The position numbers and the translations under genes are program-made. From assembly GCA_044224905.1 (NCBI GenBank), contig JBGAJN010000004.1, positions 558,001 to 622,000 of the forward strand: DNA of 64,000 bases, given 5' to 3'. The notes beneath the pieces are model-generated. The model saw nothing but the letters and a program-made list of their open reading frames with translations, was not told the origin of the DNA and did no database searches. How positions within the stretch are numbered: the stretch's first letter is position 1; each line of letters starts with the position of its first letter. This DNA is from JBGAJN01 sp044224905 (lineage in GTDB: Bacteria; Verrucomicrobiota; Verrucomicrobiia; Limisphaerales; JBGAJN01). This document shows, in pieces, positions 24,980-34,000 of the stretch.

Positions 24980-27900
24980 ATGAAATTCCTCCTCCCGATT
25001 CTTTTGGCTGCTATCACGCTCTCCGCCGACGCAGCGTCCGTAAAACTCTTCAACGGTAACAACCTCGTGGGTTGGCAGGGCGAAACCAATATCGTCTGGC
25101 GCGTGCGCGACGGCGCGATTGTCGGCGGTTCACTCGAGGGCAATCCTCAGAACGAGTTTCTGACCACGATGCGCAGCTATCGCAACTTCCGGCTGAAGCT
25201 CGAATATAAACTCATCGGCACCGAAGGCTTCGTAAACGGCGGCGTGCAGTTCCGCAGCAAACACGTCGCGCAACCGCCGAACGAAGTTGCCGGCTATCAA
25301 GCCGACATCGGCGCAGGTTTCTCGGGCTGCCTTTACGATGAGTCGCGCCGTCGGAAAGTGCTCGTCACGGCCGATAAGCTACTGGTTACCCAACTGGAGA
25401 AACCCGGCGACTGGAATTCCTACGAAATCCATGCCGAAGGGCCGCGTATCCGCCTTTTCCTCAACGGCAAGATGACCGTCGATTACACCGAGCGTGAACC
25501 GGGCATTGATCTCGACGGCTTCATCGCCCTGCAAATCCACGGCAAGTGCAAGGCCGAAGCTTCGTATCGCAACATCGTCATCGAGGAACTGGCGGGCGAT
25601 CTCGTGCCAACCGAAACTGAAATTCTTGGACGCTTCGGCGATGAGCCGACCGGCACGCCACTCCCGGCATTTCCGAACGCAACATTCGCACTCGGCGATA
25701 AGGAAACCATCGTATTCGCGGGACAGGAAAACCTCGTGCGCGAACAGAAATCGGGCGAACTCGAATCGTTGCTCGCGGCAGGCTTCGCCGCTCAACAACC
25801 ACGCTTTCGCTCGATGGCATGGGAGGGCGACACGGTTTACGAGCAATGGCGGGATTTGAATTTCGGGTCGTGGACCAAACAGCTCAAAGCCGCCAACGCA
25901 ACCATCGTCATTGCCCAATTTGGACAGATGGAAGCGCTGAACGGCGCCGCGCGACTCCAAGAATTTACGGCGGCCCACCATCGTTTGCTTGATCAATTCG
26001 CCGCGTGCACGCGACGGATCGTGCTCGTCTCGCCGATGCCGTTCGAGAAGCCGTCCGCGTCACACGCGCCAGACCTCAGCAAACGCAACTCTGACGTGGC
26101 GGCGTACGCGAATGCCGTCCGCGACATCGCGCGGCAGCGCGGCGCGGCTTTCGTCGACCTGTTCACCCCCCTATCGCAGCGCGCCAAAAACGCGCCCCGT
26201 CTGACGGAAGACGGGATCCACCTCACCGACACCGGCCTCCGTGAAGTTGCGCAGATCATCGCGTCGCAACTCGGAGCCGTGAAAAATCCGTCGGCTAACC
26301 TCATCGCCTTGCGCGAGGCAATCGTGGAAAAGAACCGCCTGTGGTTCGATTGTTGGCGTCCCGCGAATTGGTCATTTGTTTACGGCGACCGCGTGTCGCA
26401 GCTCTACGGAAAAGCCGCCGGCAACGCGCCATCGCTCAAAGAGACGTTCGAACACTACAAACCTTTGATCAGCGATGCGGATGCTCGTGTTCACGCCATC
26501 GCCCGCGGAGAAACGCCCTCACACCCTGCAGAATTGCGCGCGCCGCCCGCCGTCGAACCCGAAGTGATGACGCCGGAAGCGGAACTCGCGACGTTCACGG
26601 TAGCGGAGGGCTATGAGGTAAATCTATTCGCCTCGGAGCGCGAGGGCGTTGTGAAGCCGACGCAAATCTCATGGGATGAGCGCGGCCGACTATACGTCGC
26701 CTGCTCACCTACATATCCGCAAACCCAGGCGAGCGCCAAGCCAGCAGACTTTGTCGTCATGCTCGAAGACACGAAAGGATCGGGTGTGGCGACGAAGGCC
26801 CAACGTTTCGCCGAGGGCCTCACCATGGTGCAAGGGCTGGAGCCCGGCGACGGCGGCCTCTACGTCTGCGACTTCGATCAACTCGTCCATCTCAAGGACA
26901 CCAACGGTGACGGGCACGCCGACGTGCGTCGCGTGGTGTTTTCCGGTTTCGGAATTGGCGACACGCATCAGTTGGTAAACTCCATCACGCACGGCCCCGA
27001 CGGCAGCTTCTGGTTCACCCAAGGGCTGCACGCATTTTCACGCGTCGAAACTCCTTGGGGAATCGCACGACTCGATAAAGCCGGAGTCTGGCGGATGCAG
27101 CCGCGCACCATGCGACTCGACGGCTTTTTCAACGGCGGCAAGGCCGGTCATAATTGCTGGGGCGTGGCGTTCGACGATTACGGCCAGGTTTTCCACAAGT
27201 CCGGTGACCGCCCGCACGGTTACTGGTCCGTCCCAGGCATGATTCGTTTCGCGAACCCCGATGAATATCACCCCGTTGCACCGCTGTTCGACACGTCACC
27301 CAAAACCACCGCGCTCGAAATCATCGGTACGCGGGCGCTTCCCGACGACGTGCAAGGCTGCGCGGTCCTCGCTGGTTTCATGGGCGGCGTAATTGAACTG
27401 CATCGCTTCGAAAATGACGGCTCTGGTTTTAAAACGATACAACTGCCGAAGTTGTTGAGGTCTTCCACGTCTGCATTTCGCCCGGTCGATGTGAGTGTCG
27501 GTCCTGACGGCGCGATCTACGTCGCGGATTGGTTCAATCCAATCATCGGCCATTACCAAGCGAGCTACGCTGATCCGCGTCGCGACAAGACGCACGGTCG
27601 CATCTGGCGCATTTCCGCGAAAGGCCGCGCGCCGGTGAAGCAGCCCAATCTCGCGAAGATGAAGCCCGCGACATTGCTCGATCAACTCCACTCGCCTGAA
27701 CGCTGGACACGTTATCAAGCCAAGCGCTTGTTGTTCGACGCGCCTTCCGTCGATGTGCTGAAAGCCGCCGACGCTTGGGTGACGAAGCTCAAGCCCAGCA
27801 CGACAAATTACGAGCGCTTGTTGCTTGATGTGATCGGCGTGTTCGAAGCGCACGAAGCGGCCCGTCCCGATTTGCTCGCGAAGCTTCTCGCCGCGAAAGA

Positions 27901-28621
27901 CCCACGCGTCCGCGCCTATGGCACGCGGGTGATCGGAGCGTGGTGGGATCGTCTACCCGATCCGCTGGCGCTGTTGCGCGAGAGCATTCACGACGAAAAC
28001 CCGCGCGTCCGTCTCGAAGCGATTGTCGCCGGGAGTTACGTCACGAAGCCCGATTCCGTCGAAGTCGTGGCGCAGGCAATCGATTCGCCGCGCGATAAAT
28101 TCATCGACTATGCGCTCGCGCAGAGCGTCCGCACACTCCAGCCACAGTGGGCGCCGGCGCTCGCCGCGAATCGCCTGACCTTCGGCGGAAATAAGACGCA
28201 AGCCGACTACGTCCGGAAGATCGCCAGCAGCGGCCCCGCTGTGTTGCCGCCTGGACGGATGATTTACGAAATGGCCTGCCTCCCTTGCCACCAACCGGAC
28301 GGCAAAGGTTTGCCGGGAACCTATCCCCCGCTCGATGGCAGCGACTGGGTGCGCGGCGACAAAACACGCATGATCAAGATCGTCCTCGCGGGGCTCACGG
28401 GTCCGCTCACTGTTTCCGGGCAATCCTTCGTCATGCAGAATCCCGTGCCGATGCCCGCCTTCGCCGGCCTCGACGATCAGCAGATCGCCGACGTGATCAG
28501 CTACGTTCGCAGCGACTACGGCAAAGGAACTTCCGGCATCACGGCGGATGACGTGAAAGCAGTCCGCTCGCAAATCGGCAACCGCGAGACACCCTGGACT
28601 GCGGAAGAACTCGTGAAATAA
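24980..28621 (+). CDS. DUF1080-SGNH-dehydrogenase-HEAT-cytochrome c fusion protein
   Basis: 1214 residues from the ATG at 24980. An upstream GTG at 24872 would put 36 non-signal residues before the clear signal peptide MKFLLPILLAAITLSADA. Domains in order: a DUF1080/3-keto-disaccharide hydrolase-like lectin fold (KLFNGNNLVGWQG, about 20-205); an SGNH hydrolase-like domain (about 220-440, block V DGIHLTD); a PVC-type dehydrogenase propeller (about 530-900, EGYEVNLFASE); HEAT repeats; and cytochrome c with CLPCH (C1100, C1103, H1104) and MPAFAGL containing the likely axial Met. It probably binds and oxidises carbohydrate outside the cell; the substrate is unknown. Confidence 0.88.
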   Translation: MKFLLPILLAAITLSADAASVKLFNGNNLVGWQGETNIVWRVRDGAIVGGSLEGNPQNEFLTTMRSYRNFRLKLEYKLIGTEGFVNGGVQFRSKHVAQPPNEVAGYQADIGAGFSGCLYDESRRRKVLVTADKLLVTQLEKPGDWNSYEIHAEGPRIRLFLNGKMTVDYTEREPGIDLDGFIALQIHGKCKAEASYRNIVIEELAGDLVPTETEILGRFGDEPTGTPLPAFPNATFALGDKETIVFAGQENLVREQKSGELESLLAAGFAAQQPRFRSMAWEGDTVYEQWRDLNFGSWTKQLKAANATIVIAQFGQMEALNGAARLQEFTAAHHRLLDQFAACTRRIVLVSPMPFEKPSASHAPDLSKRNSDVAAYANAVRDIARQRGAAFVDLFTPLSQRAKNAPRLTEDGIHLTDTGLREVAQIIASQLGAVKNPSANLIALREAIVEKNRLWFDCWRPANWSFVYGDRVSQLYGKAAGNAPSLKETFEHYKPLISDADARVHAIARGETPSHPAELRAPPAVEPEVMTPEAELATFTVAEGYEVNLFASEREGVVKPTQISWDERGRLYVACSPTYPQTQASAKPADFVVMLEDTKGSGVATKAQRFAEGLTMVQGLEPGDGGLYVCDFDQLVHLKDTNGDGHADVRRVVFSGFGIGDTHQLVNSITHGPDGSFWFTQGLHAFSRVETPWGIARLDKAGVWRMQPRTMRLDGFFNGGKAGHNCWGVAFDDYGQVFHKSGDRPHGYWSVPGMIRFANPDEYHPVAPLFDTSPKTTALEIIGTRALPDDVQGCAVLAGFMGGVIELHRFENDGSGFKTIQLPKLLRSSTSAFRPVDVSVGPDGAIYVADWFNPIIGHYQASYADPRRDKTHGRIWRISAKGRAPVKQPNLAKMKPATLLDQLHSPERWTRYQAKRLLFDAPSVDVLKAADAWVTKLKPSTTNYERLLLDVIGVFEAHEAARPDLLAKLLAAKDPRVRAYGTRVIGAWWDRLPDPLALLRESIHDENPRVRLEAIVAGSYVTKPDSVEVVAQAIDSPRDKFIDYALAQSVRTLQPQWAPALAANRLTFGGNKTQADYVRKIASSGPAVLPPGRMIYEMACLPCHQPDGKGLPGTYPPLDGSDWVRGDKTRMIKIVLAGLTGPLTVSGQSFVMQNPVPMPAFAGLDDQQIADVISYVRSDYGKGTSGITADDVKAVRSQIGNRETPWTAEELVK

Positions 28622-28661
28622 CCGAGCCCGCCTCGAGACCCGGTCGATAATCCTACTCGCG

Positions 28662-30707
28662 ATGAAGAACTTTCTCGCCACGGCAATCGCAGCCATGACG
28701 CTCTGGTCAGCCATGGGTTCCGCAGCGGAAAAGTTTGATCTCGTCGTTTACGGAGGAACGCCGGGTGGCATCGCCACGGCAATTGCCGCGAAGCGCGAAG
28801 GTGTTTCCGTATTGCTGCTCGAAACGACCAAGCATCTCGGCGGCATGACATCGGGCGGATTGTCGCACACCGATGTTGGCCCCAAGCCGGAACTGCTAGG
28901 CGGATTCGCTCGCGAATTTTTCACGCGCGCGAACGCGAAGTATCGCGATCCAAATCGCACCGCGAAAGATTTCTGGTATCACGAACCGCACGTCGCGGAG
29001 CAGGTGTTCACTGAATTGCTGCGCGAGGCCGGCGTGGACGTCGTTTTCGGCACGAGAGTCCAATCCGTTCAAAAATCCCGCGCGCGAATTACGGAGTTCT
29101 CCACCACAGATGGAAAAACCTACAAGGCGCGAATCTTTGCCGATGCGAGCTATGACGGCGACCTGATGGCGCGCGCCGGGGTGAGCTACGTCGTCGGTCG
29201 CGAAGGCCGTGAGACCTATGACGAGCCGCTCGCGGGATTTTATCCAGAGCCGCTTCGACCACGCACCGCTGAATACATGAGCAAGCCGGGAACTGCCTAC
29301 ACCCATGGAACTCCACTTAAAATTTCCGCTTACGGGACGGACGGAAAACTTCTGCCGGGCATTAACACAGAGTGGCCAGCGCCCGGCTCGGCGGACAAAC
29401 GGTCGCAGTCCTACAACTTTCGCGTCATCGTTACAACCAACGCAGCGATCCGCGTCCCCTTCCCCAAGCCTGCCAAGTATGACCCGCTCCGTTACGAAAT
29501 TCTCGCGCGCATTATCGACGCGTATCCGGGAATTCGCTTCGAGAAGCTTGTGTTCCTCGGCGCGTTGCCCAACGGGAAATTCGACGCCAACGCCAGCGGA
29601 CTGGTGCAAGGCACCGATCACGTCGGTGGCAATGTGGATTACCCGGAGGCGGATTACGCAAAGCGCGACCGGATTTGGCAGGATCACGTCGATTACGTGC
29701 AGGGATTCTTCTGGTTTCTCGCCAACGATCCGCGTATGCCGGCCGAATTGCGCGAGCAAGCTCTCGCCTACGGTCTCGCGGAGGACGAGTTCGCCGACAA
29801 CGCGAACTGGCCTTACGCCCTCTACGTGAGAGAAGCGCGGCGGATGATTGGTTCCTACGTCATGAAGCAGCCGGACTGCACCAAGGCCACAACGAAACCC
29901 GACAGCATAGGCATGGGTGCGTTCATCCTCGACTCCCACGCTGTGCAACGTCTCGTCGACAACGAGGGCAATGTCATCGACGAAGGCAACTTCGACGTCG
30001 GCGTCCGGCCGTATCAAATCCCCTATCGCTGCGTGACGCCGAAAACGGAGCAGTGCGAAAACCTGCTCGTGCCCGTGTGCCTGTCCGCGTCCCACGTCAC
30101 CTACGGGTCAATTCGAATGGAGCCGCAGTTCATGATCCTCGGGCATTCGACCGGCGTGGCTGCAGCAATGGCATTGAAGAAAGGGCTCGCCGTGCAAGAC
30201 ATCGACGTGCCCGCCCTGCAATCAAAGCTGCGCGAACAAAAGCAGGTTCTCGAATGGAAATCCGCAACCGAGACCTCGGTCACGAACTTCGCCGGAATCG
30301 TGATCGACGACGAGGAAGCCGTCTATACGGGCGATTGGACGACGAGCAATTTCGGTGATGCAATCAATGGATCGAGCCATCACGACAACAACTCCGGCCA
30401 AGGCACCAAGACGGCGCGCTTCGAAATCAAAGTTCCGCTATCGGGAAAATACGAAGTCAGGTTCGCCTATGTTGCGTCGCCGAACCGAGCAAGCAAAGTG
30501 ATGACGCGGGTTGACCACGCCGACGCTTCCACAACTTCCTCTGTTGACGAACGACGGGCACCCACGTTCGAGCAACATTTCGTATCACTTGGATTTTTCC
30601 AGTTTCTCACCACCAAGCCCGCCACCATCACAATTTCCAATGAGAAAGCTGACGGTTTCGTTAGCGTCGATGCCGTCCAGTTACTACCTGTCCGTTCGCA
30701 AAAATGA
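28662..30707 (+). CDS. Secreted FAD-dependent oxidoreductase with golvesin-like C-terminus
   Basis: 681 residues. A signal peptide (ending GSAAEK) is followed at once by a dinucleotide-binding motif, LVVYGGTPGGIATAIAAKREG, with an acidic end at LLLE. GGMTSGGLSHTDVG is the second FAD-contact segment of the 'FAD_oxidored' family. C-terminal residues about 540-675 (GDWTTSNFGDAINGSSHH, GKYEVRFAY, VDAVQLLP) match golvesin/xanthan-lyase CBD-like beta-sandwich domains. The oxidised substrate is not predictable. The gene lies 40 bp after the dehydrogenase-cytochrome fusion on the same strand, so the two may form a redox operon. Confidence 0.85.
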   Translation: MKNFLATAIAAMTLWSAMGSAAEKFDLVVYGGTPGGIATAIAAKREGVSVLLLETTKHLGGMTSGGLSHTDVGPKPELLGGFAREFFTRANAKYRDPNRTAKDFWYHEPHVAEQVFTELLREAGVDVVFGTRVQSVQKSRARITEFSTTDGKTYKARIFADASYDGDLMARAGVSYVVGREGRETYDEPLAGFYPEPLRPRTAEYMSKPGTAYTHGTPLKISAYGTDGKLLPGINTEWPAPGSADKRSQSYNFRVIVTTNAAIRVPFPKPAKYDPLRYEILARIIDAYPGIRFEKLVFLGALPNGKFDANASGLVQGTDHVGGNVDYPEADYAKRDRIWQDHVDYVQGFFWFLANDPRMPAELREQALAYGLAEDEFADNANWPYALYVREARRMIGSYVMKQPDCTKATTKPDSIGMGAFILDSHAVQRLVDNEGNVIDEGNFDVGVRPYQIPYRCVTPKTEQCENLLVPVCLSASHVTYGSIRMEPQFMILGHSTGVAAAMALKKGLAVQDIDVPALQSKLREQKQVLEWKSATETSVTNFAGIVIDDEEAVYTGDWTTSNFGDAINGSSHHDNNSGQGTKTARFEIKVPLSGKYEVRFAYVASPNRASKVMTRVDHADASTTSSVDERRAPTFEQHFVSLGFFQFLTTKPATITISNEKADGFVSVDAVQLLPVRSQK

Positions 30708-31023
30708 CACCGATTTCGAAGGCGATCTTGAGTCTGAGCACTCATCGCCCAAGGTGCCCAAAGACCTGCACCGCAACCTCTTTTGAGTCAATTCGAAACG
30801 ACATACGAACGCTCGCAAGAATCAATGCGAACGCGATCGCAACCTGCTGCGATCTAAGCGGTTCGCCAACCCGAATTGCGAAAACGATGCTTGACTAATC
30901 TCAGGCTTCGGTCATCATCCCTAACATTGCCCGAGTAGCGAAACGCAGAACTTTGTAGCGCCTGTATTTCGAGAACCAAGTTCCTTAGAACCGACCCGCT
31001 TTGCTGAGTTCAACACTTCACGT
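30708..31023. other. 316-bp intergenic region with no recognised gene
   Basis: No convincing coding region or RNA is seen here. A TTGACT (about 30892-30897) could be a -35 element, but no good -10 box follows at the right distance. The region separates the FAD oxidoreductase from the DUF1800 gene and should contain the latter's promoter. Confidence 0.4.
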
Positions 31024-34000
31024 ATGAAATCTATACTGTCCTCGCGGCTGAGTGCCTGGATCGCGATTATATTTGCGACATTTTCACTCAGCACCCAAGC
31101 CGTCATCGCCGCCATTGACTTGAATTCCAATGGAATCAGCGACATCTGGGAAATTCTCTATCCGTTGCCTGCCAATCCCGACGACACGAACAACGTCACT
31201 GGAGTCAGCTATCGCAACGCCAGCGTTTGGGGAACCAACCCGTTGCGTCCCGATAACGAGGGACGTCGTTTGAACGTCGCCTTCAATTCCGGAGCACATA
31301 CTATCGACATTTCTTGGCCCAGCGTCGTCGGAAAAAGCTATCAGCTTCAGAGTTGTTCAAGTTTTGGTTCCGAAGCATGGAGCAACGATGGGGAACCCGT
31401 AAATGGAACCGGACGCCTCATCACCGTCAGCTTTCCACAATCAACCGCGGTCAAAATGTATCGGTTGCAAGTTGCCGACAAATACTCCGACAACGACGGC
31501 GTTTCTGATTGGGAAAAAATCACAATCGGGCTCAAACCTAGAAGCACCGAAAAGGGTGGCGTCGTGACAAGCGCTTTCGGGGACTCCCAAAACGTAGTGA
31601 CGGTCAAGGCGACGACTCCATTCGCTTCCGAGGACGGAGGCGATCCCGGCGTATTTACCCTAACGCGTTCGGGCGGTGGGACGCAGCAGCTGATGGTCGG
31701 CTATATTATCAGCGGAACCGCAATTGCCCCGTTTGATCATACCCTGTCAAACCGTTGGGTGAGTCTGGATCCAGGGGTGAATACGCTAAACATCAATGTC
31801 ACGAACAAGGCGGACTTTAACGTCGAGTCGAGCGAATCGTGCACACTGGTCGTAACTTGGGTTCTACGTATGGATGCGGGAGTGCCGACGAGTATTCCTC
31901 CGGGTTCACCCAATAAAGCAACGGTGATATTCAATGATTCGACCACCCCATCCGGCACTGGGTTGCTCGGACAGTATTATGACACTTCCAGCACAACGTA
32001 CACAAATTCGGCTAACTTCGACCCCGCTCAACTGAAAGTCACCCGGGTCGATCCGACCGTCGACTTCGACTGGCTTTACGGCACTCCAAACGGCACCACT
32101 AAGCTGACCAATGCTGACAACTATTCGGTCGTGTGGGAGGGATTCCTCTCCAACTCCACGGCCGGGAGTTTCACCTTCCAACTCGATGCCGATGACAAAG
32201 CTCGAATTATACTTAATGGCAATCAAATCCTGGAAAATGGCTGGGACACGCCGGCGACCGGGACATTCAAGCAAAGCTCGCCTGTCAGCTTGAGCGTCCC
32301 AGCTAACGCAGCGGCGCGACACACTGTGCGGGTCGAATTTGTGGAAACCAACGGCAACGCAACGTGCCGATTACAGTGGAAGCCGCCTGGCGCTACTGCA
32401 TTCGCCAATATTCCCAGCACTAACGTATTCACTGACAACGCAAACAACTTTGCCGGTTGGAAGGCGACCTTTTATACCAACACGAGCTTTAACGGCCCTT
32501 CAGTTGGGATCGAAACCAACTCCGCCATAACGGCCATCAATAATGGCATCTGGGGTCAAGGAACCCCCGCCCCCTCAATCGTGCCCGACACGTTCTCAGT
32601 CCGCTGGACCGGTCAGGTTCAACCGCAGTTTTCGGAAGAATACACCTTCGTAGTGAACGCGGATGATGCGGTCAGACTGCGGGTTAATGGTCAGCAGCTC
32701 ACACTGCTCCGCACCGACAGCAACGTGGCCATCGACTGGCCGACCAGCACCACCGTGGATCGCTACGCCCGGATTACTCTGGCTGCCGGAGTTCGTTACG
32801 ACATTCAGCTCGATTACTTTGAAAACACGGGAACTGCCAAGTGTCAGCTCTCTTGGTACAGCCTGAGCCAGCCCAAACAGATCATTCCTTCGATTCGTCT
32901 CTACCCAGCCAGCGGACCTTTGGCACCCGCAGCCTTTACCGGGAACACCGAAGTAACGGCGCAGGTGGGTGGCCTTTTCACTTACACGCTGACCGGAAAT
33001 AACGGAGCGAGCATTTCCATCACGGACAAGCCTGTTTGGCTGAACCTCAACGGCGCCGTTCTAAGTGGTCGGCCTCCCTCCGGCTCTGCCGGAGACTACC
33101 AGATCGTGATCACCGTTACGGGTGGTTCCGGGTCAGGCACCTCAGTGTTGAATCTGCACGTTGCTGACAATACGGGCAACCCGATCGTCCGCGAATACTG
33201 GAACGGCGTAGCAGGCACCAGCGTGGCCGACATTCCCGTGAGCGCCGCTCCCACAGGGACAGCCAATCTCTCGTCGTTGGAAACGCCGACTGATTTTGGC
33301 GACAACTACGGATCACGTATCCGGGGCTACCTCACGGCACCGTTCAGCGGAAATTATTACTTCTGGATAGCAGCGAATAATTCCGCCGAACTTTGGATCG
33401 CGAACGATGATGAACCGGTCAATACGTTTAAGCGAGCGTGGGTGACCGGCGGAAGTACCACGCCTCGCACTTGGAATGCCCAAGCGAGCCAGAAGTCCCC
33501 GTGGATGGCGCTGGAGCAGGGCAAAAAGTACTATTTCGAAGTCCTTCACAAGGCGGGCACTGGTGCCGGTGATAATCTCGCCGTGGGCTGGCTTTTGCCC
33601 GGTGAAGCCGGGACCGTTCCCAGCGAAGTCGTGCCTGGCTATGCGCTATCGCCCTACGTGGCTTCGACCACAAACGCTTCCGTGGGGACTCTTTACTTTA
33701 CCACGTTGCTGCAGCAGCCCGGATCTCCCGTGGCGAACCCAAAAGGTGTCGGCAAATCCACCCTGCGTGTTTTCGAAAACGCGAATCCGCCATACGCAAT
33801 TATGACCCGCTCGTACGAGAACTTGACCGGAGTGATCACCTCGGAACACATCCATGCGGATCCCTACCTGGCCAATTCCGCACAAATCGTATTTGATATC
33901 GACGCTCCCGCAACGCCTGGTGACGGGCTGATCACGGTTTCCTCCGACCCTAACTATCAAACCAATTCCGCCGGGGATCCTATCGCGTATAAATGGACGA

